Made by a program: the position numbers and the translations under genes. The notes under the pieces were generated by a model. That model was not told the DNA's origin, did no database searches, and saw only the letters and a program-made list of their open reading frames with translations. A stretch of 64,000 bases of DNA from Zeimonas arvi. GTDB taxonomy: Bacteria > Pseudomonadota > Gammaproteobacteria > Burkholderiales > Burkholderiaceae_E. Each line of letters opens with the position of its first letter. Positions within the stretch are counted from its first letter, which is position 1. Positions 17,149-26,094 of the stretch are shown in pieces. The stretch covers positions 186,001 through 250,000 of the forward strand of contig NZ_VDUY01000005.1 in assembly GCF_008039575.1 (NCBI RefSeq). The letters are read 5' to 3'.

Positions 17149-18198
17149 TCAGGTTGCCAGCGGTGCCGACTCGGGCCGCGCCGCGAAGAAGCCTTCGAGG
17201 AAGGCCGTGAGATTCGTCGACAGGTGTTCGACGACATAGCCGCCTTCCTGGACCAGGACGACGGGCCGCCGCGAGGCCCCGATCAGGCGGCCCGCGGCGC
17301 GAAAGCCCTCGGTGCCGACCGCGAGGTCGGACGACGGGTCGCCGGCGAATGCATCGAACCCCAGCGACACGAGAAGAGCCGCAGGCCGGCTGCTCTCGAT
17401 GTCGGAAAGCCCCGCGGCGATGGCCGCGAGCCATTCCCGGTCTCCCGTCCGGGCCGCGAGGGGGAAGTTGCGGTTGTAGCCCGCGCCCCGGCCGACTCCG
17501 GTTTCGTCGGCATAGCCCGCGTAGAAGGGGAAGAAATGGTCCGGGTCCCCGTGCACGGACACGAAGTGCACGTCGTCGCGTTCGTAGAAGATGCCCTGGG
17601 TGCCGTTGCCGTGATGGACGTCGATGTCGAGGATCGCGACCCGCCCCAGCGCTTTCGCCATCCGCTGGGCGGCGATCGCCACGTTGTTCAGGTAGCAGAA
17701 CCCGCCGGCGAAGTCCGCGTAGGCGTGGTGGCCAGGCGGGCGGCACAGGGCATAGGTCTCGCGAGCGCCAGCCAACGCCGCCTCGGCCGCTTCGAGCGCG
17801 CAGTTGGCCGCCCAGCGCGCCGCCTCCCAGGTGCCGGCCGACAGCGGACAGGAACCTCCGGACAGGTAGTACCCGACCTGACCCTGGATGCTCGCCGGAC
17901 GTCGCCGATGCAACGGGTGCGGAAACGCATGCGCGTGGACGAGGGGCCCGGCGTTGGGCAGCCGTTGCCAGCGCTCGGCGGCGCTCGCCAGGAAGTCGAG
18001 GTAATCGGGGTCGTGGACTTCCTGCAGGATGCCGACCCCATGGTCGCGGGGCGCGGCGCATGCGTGACCGAGCGCCACGACCGTGTCGCGCAGCGAAGCC
18101 GCGCGCGCGGGTGTTTCCAGATTGGGCGTCACCCGTCCCCGGACGACAATGTGGTCGGGAGCGTGAAGCGCCTGCTGCGCGGCGTAGAAGACTTGCAT
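17149..18198 (-). CDS. Histone-deacetylase-fold amidohydrolase, acetylpolyamine amidohydrolase-like
   Basis: A 349-residue zinc amidohydrolase. The active site is complete: the His pair His157-His158 in CRPPGHHAYAD, zinc ligands Asp193 and His195 in LDIDVHHGNGTQ, Asp282 in LGFDAFAGDP, and the catalytic Tyr321 in QEGGYVVEHL. YPDYLDFL-like HDPDYLDFL near the N terminus and a short loop before the His pair resemble bacterial acetylpolyamine amidohydrolases. These remove acetyl groups from N-acetylputrescine, -cadaverine or -spermidine. No clear ribosome-binding site precedes the ATG at 18198. Its stop is about 23 bp from the aminotransferase start, so the two are probably coupled. Confidence 0.87.
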   Translation of the reverse strand: MQVFYAAQQALHAPDHIVVRGRVTPNLETPARAASLRDTVVALGHACAAPRDHGVGILQEVHDPDYLDFLASAAERWQRLPNAGPLVHAHAFPHPLHRRRPASIQGQVGYYLSGGSCPLSAGTWEAARWAANCALEAAEAALAGARETYALCRPPGHHAYADFAGGFCYLNNVAIAAQRMAKALGRVAILDIDVHHGNGTQGIFYERDDVHFVSVHGDPDHFFPFYAGYADETGVGRGAGYNRNFPLAARTGDREWLAAIAAGLSDIESSRPAALLVSLGFDAFAGDPSSDLAVGTEGFRAAGRLIGASRRPVVLVQEGGYVVEHLSTNLTAFLEGFFAARPESAPLAT

Positions 18199-18211
18199 GG
18201 GGGATACCGAT

Positions 18212-18976
18212 TCAGTGGACAGGACGGCGGGGCGCGTCACCCGCGATGGCCCGGGAAATCTCTTGTGCGGCCTTGATGACGCTCGACGCGAGGGTTCGGA
18301 ACGCCGAGGGCCTGAGTCGCTCGGCGGGGCCCGACAGGCCGACCGCCGCGATCACGTTGCCAGCCGCATCGCGCACGGGCGCCGCGACCCCGCTCACGCC
18401 CTCCCTCCATTCGCCTCGATTGCCGGCATAGCCGGCCTCCCGGATCCGTGCCATTTCCCGGAGGAAGGTCGCGGGATCGGTGATCGTGTGCGGCGAGTGC
18501 CTGACGAGGCGCACGGAGAGGGATTCGAGGCTGCCTGGATCGCGCCAGGCGAGCATGGCCTTGCCGGTGGCGACGCACCAGGCGGGCGCCCGCCCGCCGA
18601 TCTCCGAATAGGCCCTCACCGGCTCGGGACTGTCGAGCTTGTGTACATAGACGACCTCGTCGCCATCCAGCACGGACAGATGCACGGTCTCGCGGGTCTG
18701 TTCCAGAAGGTCGGACATCAAGGGCATGGCCACCGCCCGTATGTCGAGATGCTCGAGCACCGCGGCGCCGAGCTCCCACAGCCGAACGGTTACCGCATAG
18801 GTAGCCTCCGGCTCGACACGGCTCGCGTAGCCGAGGTCGATCAGGCCTTGCAGCAAGCGATGCGTCAGGCTCTTGCCGAAACCCAGCGAGCGGGCCAGTT
18901 CGGTGACCCCGAGCGGGCGCCTGCTGTGCGCAAGCATCTCCAGAAGCTGCAAGCCCTTGACGAGGGTGTTGTTCAA
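18212..18976 (-). CDS. IclR family transcriptional regulator
   Basis: A 254-residue regulator with an N-terminal winged helix (ARSLGFGKSLTHRLLQGLIDLGY) and a C-terminal IclR effector domain ([37 protein letters not shown]). The start is TTG at 18974-18976, preceded by GGAAGGA; it aligns with the MNNTLVKG start of the second IclR gene at 25112. The two proteins are roughly 60% alike by eye. It heads the minus-strand block of deacetylase, aminotransferase and ABC genes and diverges from the BisC-like gene. It may regulate either side through the motif at 18999-19014. Confidence 0.92.
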   Translation of the reverse strand: MNNTLVKGLQLLEMLAHSRRPLGVTELARSLGFGKSLTHRLLQGLIDLGYASRVEPEATYAVTVRLWELGAAVLEHLDIRAVAMPLMSDLLEQTRETVHLSVLDGDEVVYVHKLDSPEPVRAYSEIGGRAPAWCVATGKAMLAWRDPGSLESLSVRLVRHSPHTITDPATFLREMARIREAGYAGNRGEWREGVSGVAAPVRDAAGNVIAAVGLSGPAERLRPSAFRTLASSVIKAAQEISRAIAGDAPRRPVH

Positions 18977-18998
18977 CCGGTCCTTCCTGGACGGCGTT

Positions 18999-19014
18999 TG
19001 TTCACAAATACAGA
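18999..19014. promoter_or_regulatory. Shared 16-bp motif, copy 1 (TGTTCACAAATACAGA), in the iclR/bisC-like intergenic region
   Basis: This 16-mer lies in the 146-bp space between the divergent IclR and molybdenum-enzyme genes. An identical 16-mer occurs at 25985-26000, upstream of the YeiH-type gene. Here the flanks form GTTC-9 bases-GAAC, a loose inverted repeat compatible with a dimeric regulator. The two copies are seen directly; that an IclR protein binds them is inference. Confidence 0.55.
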
Positions 19015-19122
19015 ACTCTTGTACTGCTCAGTGGAATCATCGTAAGCTTGAGACGCCGAAGCCGTCAAGCGCATTGATCGAGCGACCCGCACCGGACTTC
19101 GGCACAAGGAGCGCGCACCGCC

Positions 19123-21474
19123 ATGAAAGCAAGTCTCGAACGCAGGAATCTCGTCTCCAGCCACTGGGGTATCTACGAGCCGGTTGCCGATCCGGCGACG
19201 GGGCAGATCCGGGCGCTGAGAGGCCTGCCCGAGGACCCCGACCCGTCCCCTATCGGCCTCGCGATGCTGGATGCCAACGGCTCGCCGCTCCGTGTCCGGC
19301 GGCCGGCCGTACGCGCCGGATGGCTGGATCGGGAAACAGGCGCAAGCCGTCTCGACACGGGCCGCGGGCGCGGGCGCGGTCGCGAGCCCTTCGTCGAGGT
19401 GCCGTGGGACACGGCGCTGGAGCTGGTCGCCGCCGAACTCGAGCGCGTCCGGACCGCGCACGGCAATGCGTCCATCTTCGGTGGCTCCTACGGCTGGTCG
19501 AGTGCCGGTCGCTTCCACCACGCCCAGAGCCAGGTGCATCGATTCCTGAACTCGATCGGCGGCTACGTCAGGCATGCCGACAGCTACAGTCTCGGAGCGG
19601 CGCGCGTGCTGATGCCGCACATCGTCGCTTCCATGGACGAGCTGATGGCCGGCCATCACGGCTGGGACGTGCTCGCCGCGCACACGAAACTCTTCGTCAG
19701 CTTCGGCGGCGTGCCCGCCAAGAACGCGCAGATTTCCGCGGGCGGCACCGCGCGGCATCGGGTTCGAGAGGGCCTCGCGAGCATGGCTTCGAACGGCTGC
19801 CGCTTCGTGAACTTCAGCCCGGTGGGCGCGGACCTGGAAGTCCCGGGCGCCGGCGCTGTCGAATGGGTTCCGATCCGGCCGAACACCGACACGGCGATCA
19901 TGCTCGCGCTGGCATGCGAAACGATCCTCGCCGGCAGCCACGACGAAGCCTTCCTGGCAAGTCATTGCGTCGGCTTCGAGCGATGGCGCGACTACCTCCT
20001 CGGTGAAGCCGACGGCATCGTCAAGAACGCAGACTGGGCGGCGCCGATCACCGGCGTGCCGGCACGGCGCATCCGTGCGCTGGCCGCCGAGATGGCCACG
20101 GTGCGCACGCTGGTCAATGTCTCGTGGTCGGTGCAACGGGCAGACCACGGCGAGCAGCCCTACTGGGCTGCGGTGGCGCTTGCCGCGGTACTCGGCCAGA
20201 TCGGCCTGCCAGGCGGCGGCTTCGGCGCAGGCTACGGAGCGGTCAACCTGATCGGCAGCCCGGAGCGCCGGTTCGCCGGGCCGACGCTGCCGCAGGGCCG
20301 CAACGCGGTGAGCGAGTTCATCCCGGTCGCGCGCATCGCCGACATGCTGCTGCGTCCCGGCGAGACCTTCCGCTACAACGGCGGCACCCATCGCTACCCG
20401 GACATCCGGCTCGTGTACTGGGCAGGCGGCAACCCCTTCCACCATCACCAGGACCTGAACCGCCTCGCGCGGGCCTGGCAGCGGCCCGAAACCATCGTCG
20501 TGCACGAGCAGGTCTGGACGCCGACTGCCAGGATGGCCGACATCGTCCTGCCGGCGACCACGACACTCGAGCGAGAAGACATCGGCTACTCGACCCGCGA
20601 AGCCCTGATCGTCGCGATGAAGCCGATCTGCGTTCCGCCGGGAGAAGCGCGCGACGACTACACGATCTTCGGCGACCTCGCCCGGCGCCTCGGCGCCGAG
20701 CAAGCGTTCACGGAGGGCCTGGACGCGCGGGCCTGGCTGCGGCGCTTGTACGAGGATTCGATCCCGCACGCGGCGGCAGCGGGATTCGAGTTGCCGCCGT
20801 TCGAGGCCTTCTGGGACGCAGGCGCGCTGCGGCTGCCCGAGCCGGCCGAACCGGTGGTCATGCTGGGCGCGTTTCGCGAGGATCCGCACGCCGCGCCCCT
20901 GCGGACGCCAAGCGGAAAGGTGGAGATCCATTCCGAACGAATCGCCGGATTCGCGCTCGCGGACTGCCCGGGCCACCCCGTCTGGCTGGCGCCCAGGGAG
21001 TGGCTCGGCGCCGCGCAAGCCGAGGCCTATCCGCTGCACCTCATCTCCGACCAACCCTTCACGAAACTGCACAGCCAGCTCGACTTCTCGAGCTACAGCG
21101 TGGGCGCCCGCATCAAGGGCCGCGAACCGGCGTGGATTCATCCCGAGGACGCCGGCGCACGCGGGATCGCCGACGGAGACCTGGTCAGGGTGTTCAACGA
21201 TCGCGGCGCCTGCCTGGCCGCGGCTGTCGTCACCGATCGGGTCGCGCCGCGCGTGGTGAAACTGTCGACCGGCGCATGGTGGGACCCGGTCGATCCCGGT
21301 ACGCCGGGCAGCCTGGACAAGCACGGCAACCCCAATGTGCTCACCCGGGACGAGCCCGCGTCGACCCTGTCGCAAGGTTGCGCGGCCCAGAGCTGCCTGG
21401 TGCAGATCGAGCGTTTCGAAGGCGAGGCCCCGCCGGTCACCGCGTTCGAGCTGCCGACCTTCGTGCACCGCTGA
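19123..21474 (+). CDS. Molybdopterin-dependent oxidoreductase, cytoplasmic BisC/DMSO-reductase type
   Basis: A 783-residue member of the DMSO-reductase superfamily. IFGGSYGWSSAGRFHHAQ contains Ser122, in the place of the serine that ligates molybdenum in DMSO, TMAO and biotin-sulfoxide reductases. The C-terminal cofactor-binding domain is present (AYPLHLISDQPFTKLHSQLD, AWIHPEDAGARGIADGD). There is no Tat leader and no N-terminal Cys cluster for an iron-sulfur centre. It is therefore most like cytoplasmic biotin/methionine-sulfoxide reductase BisC. It would reduce an S- or N-oxide; the substrate is unknown. It diverges from the IclR gene and converges with the MFS gene. Confidence 0.9.
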   Translation: MKASLERRNLVSSHWGIYEPVADPATGQIRALRGLPEDPDPSPIGLAMLDANGSPLRVRRPAVRAGWLDRETGASRLDTGRGRGRGREPFVEVPWDTALELVAAELERVRTAHGNASIFGGSYGWSSAGRFHHAQSQVHRFLNSIGGYVRHADSYSLGAARVLMPHIVASMDELMAGHHGWDVLAAHTKLFVSFGGVPAKNAQISAGGTARHRVREGLASMASNGCRFVNFSPVGADLEVPGAGAVEWVPIRPNTDTAIMLALACETILAGSHDEAFLASHCVGFERWRDYLLGEADGIVKNADWAAPITGVPARRIRALAAEMATVRTLVNVSWSVQRADHGEQPYWAAVALAAVLGQIGLPGGGFGAGYGAVNLIGSPERRFAGPTLPQGRNAVSEFIPVARIADMLLRPGETFRYNGGTHRYPDIRLVYWAGGNPFHHHQDLNRLARAWQRPETIVVHEQVWTPTARMADIVLPATTTLEREDIGYSTREALIVAMKPICVPPGEARDDYTIFGDLARRLGAEQAFTEGLDARAWLRRLYEDSIPHAAAAGFELPPFEAFWDAGALRLPEPAEPVVMLGAFREDPHAAPLRTPSGKVEIHSERIAGFALADCPGHPVWLAPREWLGAAQAEAYPLHLISDQPFTKLHSQLDFSSYSVGARIKGREPAWIHPEDAGARGIADGDLVRVFNDRGACLAAAVVTDRVAPRVVKLSTGAWWDPVDPGTPGSLDKHGNPNVLTRDEPASTLSQGCAAQSCLVQIERFEGEAPPVTAFELPTFVHR

Positions 21475-21484
21475 CCCACGGTGC

Positions 21485-22660
21485 TCAGGCATGGCGGTGC
21501 GCTCGGCGCAGGCAAGCGACGCCGAGCGCCATCACCGCCGCGGCAATCAGCAGGGCGTCACGATAGTCGCCGCGCCCCGCGACCAGGTAGCCGGTCAGCG
21601 CGGGCGCAGCGACCTGGGCGAGGCCGTAGCCGAGTGTCAGCCTGGCCATCGCTCGCGCCGGATTTTCGGGATATCGGCGCCCGATCCCGGACAAGGTCAG
21701 GCTGACGATGCCCATGAAGGTCACCCCATACAGCGCCGCCGCGGCCATCGTCGAGAGCGGCGCGCCGTCGAGCAGCGGCAGCAGGATCGACAGGATCTGC
21801 AGCGAGTAGGCGGTCTGCAGGGCCCGGTTGCCGCCGATGCGACGCGAGACGCGGTCCCAGACCCACGTCGCGGGCGCGGCGGCCAGACCGACGACGACCC
21901 ACGCCGCCGCCCCGCGGCCCGACATGTGCGGGAGGGCTTCGACGATCGCCACGATGAAGGTCGCGCTCACGACGTAGCCGAAGCCGGCGCAAAGGTAGGC
22001 GAGCGTCGTCCAGGCAAGCCATCGATTGCCTCCCTCGGGATGCGCGGCGCCGTCAATCGTTCGCCTTGCAGCAGGGGCATGGGCCGGCGGCGCGTCCGCG
22101 GGCGCCGGCATCCAGGCCCAGGCCAGCAGGAAGAAGAGGAAGCCGGCCAGGCCGAAGGCCAGCCACTGCCCCGACCAGCTAAGCAAGCTCCCCGACGCGC
22201 CAGCCATCGCGCCAGAGGCGACGATCCCGAGCCCCATTCCCGAGAAATGCACGCCCAGCTCGGGGCGGCGGCCATTTCGGATCAGCCAGTTCATGACCAG
22301 CCCCGACGCCAGCAGCATGCCCGCAGTGCTCGAAACGCCGCCGGCGAAGCGAAGGATCGCCCACGCCAGCGGATCCTCGGTGAGGCCCATCCCGGCAGTC
22401 GTGATCAGGGCCATCAGCAGGCCGATCCGGTACAGGTAGAACTTGTGCCGCAGGCGATGCAGCACGGTCGCCGACAAGGCGCCGGCCATGTAGCCGGCAT
22501 AGTTGATCGCCGCAAGCCAGCCGCCGGCGACATCGGTCAGCCAGGTCTGCTGCTGCATGACCGGAAGCATGGGCGTGTACGCGAAGCGCGAAAATCCGAC
22601 GGTCAGGATGAGACTGGCGATTCCTGCCGTCGCGACCTTCCAGGGGGCGATCCGGTCCAT
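21485..22660 (-). CDS. MFS transporter, YbfB/YjiJ-like
   Basis: A 391-residue integral membrane protein with about twelve hydrophobic segments, starting TAGIASLILTVGFSRFAYTP and LPVMQQQ. This N terminus resembles the YbfB/YjiJ family of the major facilitator superfamily, which includes small-molecule exporters. The AraC-family gene starts 139 bp away in the opposite orientation, the common arrangement in which a regulator controls its own export pump. The exported compound cannot be inferred. Confidence 0.87.
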   Translation of the reverse strand: MDRIAPWKVATAGIASLILTVGFSRFAYTPMLPVMQQQTWLTDVAGGWLAAINYAGYMAGALSATVLHRLRHKFYLYRIGLLMALITTAGMGLTEDPLAWAILRFAGGVSSTAGMLLASGLVMNWLIRNGRRPELGVHFSGMGLGIVASGAMAGASGSLLSWSGQWLAFGLAGFLFFLLAWAWMPAPADAPPAHAPAARRTIDGAAHPEGGNRWLAWTTLAYLCAGFGYVVSATFIVAIVEALPHMSGRGAAAWVVVGLAAAPATWVWDRVSRRIGGNRALQTAYSLQILSILLPLLDGAPLSTMAAAALYGVTFMGIVSLTLSGIGRRYPENPARAMARLTLGYGLAQVAAPALTGYLVAGRGDYRDALLIAAAVMALGVACLRRAHRHA

Positions 22661-22798
22661 TCGGAAATCTCGGGAGTGCGGCGTCGACCCACTCTAGGGC
22701 GCCTGCCAGGCCGACGCTCCCGCCATCAAGACAGAACCTGTCGATGAGCGGACAATGCCGATCGGGCCGCACCGCTGACCGATGGCGGGGGAATCGCA

Positions 22799-23599
22799 AT
22801 GCGCGAGGCATGGCAACACTGGTCGGAACTCAGGGTGCCGGAGATCGAAAGGCTGCCCGCGTCGATCTTCGTCCGCGCAGAGCGGCTGCCGGCCCGGCAC
22901 GCGTTTCCCGAACACCGCCACGCGTGGAACCAGTTGGTCCACGCGATCTCCGGGGTGCTGGTCGTCGCGGCCGATGACCGCTGGTTCGCCGTGCCGCCTC
23001 GCCAGGCCGTCTGGATACCGACTGGCACGCCGCATCGTGTCGGCACGTGGCTGGGCGCCGAGTTCCGCAGTCTCTACGTCGCGGACCGGCCGCGGCTCGG
23101 CATGCCGTCGGGCTGCCGCGTGCTCGACGTCTCGGACCTGCTGAGGGCCCTGATCGTCGAAGCCGAGCGCCTCAGCGGGCAGACCGACGATCCCGGCTAT
23201 GCGAGCCGCGTTCGTCGATTGACCCTCGACCAGCTTCGGCGAATGCCTGCAGTGCGCTTCCATCTGCCGTGGCCGCGCAGCCCGATGCTGGACGCCCTCT
23301 GTCAAGTGCTCTATGCGCACCCCGCCGACAAGCGCAGCATCGAGGAATGGGGGGCGAGGCTCGGTGCCTCGCCCCGCACGCTTTCACGCCGATTCATTCG
23401 CGAAACCGGGCTGTCGCCGCGCGCCTGGCGCCACCGGCTGCGTCTGTTCAGGGCCATCGAGTTGCTCGGCGCAGGGCGCAGCGTGACCGCCACGGCGCTC
23501 GAGCTCGGCTACGCGAACACCTCGGCCTTCAGCCACATGTTCAGATCCGAGATGGCCGTTTCACCCGGCGCCTGGTCCCGGCACGAAGCCGTCTCATGA
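22799..23599 (+). CDS. AraC family transcriptional regulator with N-terminal cupin
   Basis: A 266-residue regulator. The N-terminal cupin-like sensor shows FPEHRHAWNQLVHAISGVLVV and AVWIPTGTPHRV. The C-terminal double helix-turn-helix (about 165-262) has EEWGARLGASPRTLSRRFIRETG and VTATALELGYANTSAFSHMFR. This architecture is that of AraC proteins controlling divergent MFS exporters. The 138-bp intergenic region with the MFS gene would hold its operator, but no clear repeat was found there. It converges with the aldehyde dehydrogenase gene. Confidence 0.92.
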   Translation: MREAWQHWSELRVPEIERLPASIFVRAERLPARHAFPEHRHAWNQLVHAISGVLVVAADDRWFAVPPRQAVWIPTGTPHRVGTWLGAEFRSLYVADRPRLGMPSGCRVLDVSDLLRALIVEAERLSGQTDDPGYASRVRRLTLDQLRRMPAVRFHLPWPRSPMLDALCQVLYAHPADKRSIEEWGARLGASPRTLSRRFIRETGLSPRAWRHRLRLFRAIELLGAGRSVTATALELGYANTSAFSHMFRSEMAVSPGAWSRHEAVS

Positions 23600-23640
23600 G
23601 CGTGGCGCAATGCGAGAACCTGCCGTGCCGGGAGTGACGG

Positions 23641-25074
23641 TCAATCGAGTTGCGTCACGAACTTCGTCACAAGGTATCCGTCGAAGGTCTCGCTGCCGCC
23701 CTCGCTGCCGATCCCGCTGTCCTTGACCCCTCCGAACGGGGTTTCCGGCAGCGCCTGGCCGGAGTGATTGATGTTGACCATGCCGGCCTGAAGCCGGTTC
23801 TGGAGCGCCAGGGCCTTGCTCGTCGATCGGGTGAACGCATAGGACGACAACCCATAAGGCAGGCTGTTCGCCCTGCGGATCGCGTCGTCCAGGTCGCGGA
23901 AGCGCACGCATGGCGCAATCGGCCCGAACGGCTCGCTGGTCATGACCAGACTGTCCTCCGGCACGTCGGTGAGCACCGTCGGCGCATAGAAGTACCCCTG
24001 GTCTCCGACGCGCCTGCCTCCGGCCTCGAGCCGTGCGCCGCGCTCGCAGGCGTCGGCGACCAGCGCCTCCATGACCGGCAGGCGCCTTTCGTGAGCCAGC
24101 GGCCCCATGCGGGTGTCCGGATCCAGGCCAGGCCCCACCCGGATCTTCGAGACATTGTCGAGAAACCGCGAGACGAAGCGGTCCCAGGCATTCTCGTGAA
24201 CGAAGATCCGGTTGGGCGACACGCAGACTTGCCCCGCGTTGGTGAACTTCATCGCACTCAGCAGATCGGCGGCCCGATCGATGTCCGCGTCTTCGCAGAC
24301 GATGGCGGGCGAGTGACCGCCCAGTTCCATCGTGATCCGCTTCATGTGCGCGCCAGCCAGCGAGGCCAGTTGCTTGCCGACGGGCACCGACCCGGTGAAC
24401 GAGACCTTGCGGACGACAGGCGCCGGAATGAGGTACGAGGAGACTTCCGACGGCACACCCCAGACGAGATTCAGCACGCCGGGCGGCAACCCGGCCTCGT
24501 GGAACATGCGGGCGATTGCCACGATCGCGCTGGGCGTGTCTTCAGGGCCCTTCAGGATGATCGTGCAGCCCGCGCCGATCGCAGCCGCGATCTTGCGGAT
24601 GGCCTGGTTGAACGGGAAGTTCCAGGGCGTGAAGGCGACACAGACCCCGACGGGTTCGCGCAGCACCATCTGTCGAACATTCGGCGAGCGTGGCGGGATC
24701 ACTCGGCCATAGATTCGCCTGCACTCCTCTGCGTGCCAGTCGCAGTGGTCGGCGCAGCGCGAGACCTCGCCCACCGCTTCGGCGAGCGGCTTGCCCTGGT
24801 CGAGGGTCATGTTCCGGCCGATCGAAGACGCGCGTTCACGGCTCAGTTCGGCGACGCGCCGAAGGATGCGGCTGCGCTCGAGCGGTGACACCTCGCGCCA
24901 GGTTTCGAACGCGCGAGCGGCCGCGGCCAGTGCCCGGTCGAGGTCCGCCTGGCGTGCGAGCGGAAGCGTTCCGATGCGCTGCCCGGTTGCCGGATCGGTC
25001 ACCGCTTGCTCGGCGCGCCCATCGCCTTTCAGGAACTCGCCATCGATGTACAGGGTAAGGTCTTCGTAGCCCAT
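23641..25074 (-). CDS. NAD(P)-dependent aldehyde dehydrogenase, succinate-semialdehyde dehydrogenase type
   Basis: A 477-residue aldehyde dehydrogenase. The catalytic Cys284 is in [13 protein letters not shown] and the general base Glu250 is in [28 protein letters not shown] and [12 protein letters not shown] are the cofactor-binding segments. The spacing and N-terminal part resemble GabD-like enzymes that oxidise semialdehydes to acids. It could oxidise an aminoaldehyde or semialdehyde produced by the aminotransferase at 15719-17125, but it is not in that operon. The ATG at 25074 begins the domain. It diverges from the second IclR gene with 37 bp between starts, so that regulator probably controls it. 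Confidence 0.9.
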   Translation of the reverse strand: MGYEDLTLYIDGEFLKGDGRAEQAVTDPATGQRIGTLPLARQADLDRALAAAARAFETWREVSPLERSRILRRVAELSRERASSIGRNMTLDQGKPLAEAVGEVSRCADHCDWHAEECRRIYGRVIPPRSPNVRQMVLREPVGVCVAFTPWNFPFNQAIRKIAAAIGAGCTIILKGPEDTPSAIVAIARMFHEAGLPPGVLNLVWGVPSEVSSYLIPAPVVRKVSFTGSVPVGKQLASLAGAHMKRITMELGGHSPAIVCEDADIDRAADLLSAMKFTNAGQVCVSPNRIFVHENAWDRFVSRFLDNVSKIRVGPGLDPDTRMGPLAHERRLPVMEALVADACERGARLEAGGRRVGDQGYFYAPTVLTDVPEDSLVMTSEPFGPIAPCVRFRDLDDAIRRANSLPYGLSSYAFTRSTSKALALQNRLQAGMVNINHSGQALPETPFGGVKDSGIGSEGGSETFDGYLVTKFVTQLD

Positions 25075-25111
25075 GATGATCCTTGGTCGGAACTCAATAC
25101 AATCTCGGGAA

Positions 25112-25885
25112 ATGAACAACACACTGGTCAAGGGCATGGCGCTGCTCGAGGCGCTCGCGCGTTCCGAACAGGCGCTCGGGATCACTGCGCTGGCGTCTCA
25201 GCTGGGCATCGGGAAAAGCAACGTCCACCGCCTGCTGCAGGCTCTGGTCGAGCTCGGTTACGTCCGTCACGACCCTGCCTCCGGCCGCTATGCCGCTTCG
25301 ATCCGGCTCTGGGAACTCGGCTCCACGGTGCTCGCGAATCTCGACTTGCGGCGCCTGGCGGAAGCGCCGATGCGGCGCCTTCTCGAGCAGACGCGGGAAA
25401 ACGTCCACCTCTCGCTTCTCGACGGCGACGATGTCGTCTATGTCCACAAGCTCGACAGCCCGCAGCCGGTCCGGACCTTCAGTTCGATCGGAGGTCGCGC
25501 CCCCGCCTATGCCGCGGCGACCGGCAAGGCAATCCTGGCGTGGCAGAACGAAGCTCAGCTCGAATCGCTGTCGCGCCGACTTGCGAGGCACTCGCCCACG
25601 ACGATCGTCGACCCCGAGGATTTCCTGCGAGAAATGGCCTGGATTCGAAACCACGGCTATGCCGTCAGCAACGGGGAATGGCGGGAGGGGGTCCGCGGTC
25701 TCGCAGCGCCTGTCCGAGAGCCTCGCGGCGGCGTGATTGCCGCCATCGGGATCTCCGGCCCGACGGAGCGCCTGCGAGCGGCGCTCGTGCGGACGCTCGC
25801 TCCCGCGGTCATCGCTGCCGCCGACGAGGTGAGTGCCCAGCTCGAACGAGAGGGCGTCTCCGGAACCCGAACGCAAGGGCACTGA
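25112..25885 (+). CDS. IclR family transcriptional regulator, paralogue of the 18212-18976 protein
   Basis: A 257-residue IclR regulator beginning [18 protein letters not shown]. It has a winged helix ([18 protein letters not shown]) and effector domain ([37 protein letters not shown]). Long stretches match the IclR protein at 18212-18976, so the two arose by duplication. The ATG at 25112 is chosen by alignment with that paralogue; the reading frame extends upstream into the divergent dehydrogenase start. CGGAACTCAATACAATC just upstream shares only the core AATACA with the 16-bp motif found elsewhere, so it is at best a weak related site. Confidence 0.92.
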   Translation: MNNTLVKGMALLEALARSEQALGITALASQLGIGKSNVHRLLQALVELGYVRHDPASGRYAASIRLWELGSTVLANLDLRRLAEAPMRRLLEQTRENVHLSLLDGDDVVYVHKLDSPQPVRTFSSIGGRAPAYAAATGKAILAWQNEAQLESLSRRLARHSPTTIVDPEDFLREMAWIRNHGYAVSNGEWREGVRGLAAPVREPRGGVIAAIGISGPTERLRAALVRTLAPAVIAAADEVSAQLEREGVSGTRTQGH

Positions 25886-25984
25886 CAAGTCGAGCAGGAC
25901 TCGCATGGGCGCGAGGCATGAGGGCCTCGCCCTGAGCGCCTGCGCACCGGCCCCGGGCGATCGCCAATCCCCTGCAATTCGAAC

Positions 25985-26000
25985 TGTTCACAAATACAGA
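25985..26000. promoter_or_regulatory. Shared 16-bp motif, copy 2 (TGTTCACAAATACAGA), upstream of the YeiH-type gene
   Basis: Identical to the 16-mer at 18999-19014. It overlaps GAACTGTTC, a small inverted repeat at 25981-25989. It lies about 95 bp before the transporter start and 100 bp after the IclR paralogue. The remaining 209-bp intergenic sequence shows no other clear signal. Common regulation of this gene and the bisC-like/iclR region is inferred. Confidence 0.55.
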
Positions 26001-26094
26001 CCAGAAGTTCCTTATTGATGAATATTGGCTGCTCGATCAAGCGAGTGTCAAGTAAGATCGCGGCTTCGCTTCCCGGCCAGCCGATCCGCGCAAC

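Noticed and set aside
15719-18061. Possible fusion of the aminotransferase with an upstream 310-residue domain
   Set aside because: The extra residues are the wrong frame of the deacetylase gene, and GGAG precedes the ATG at 17125.
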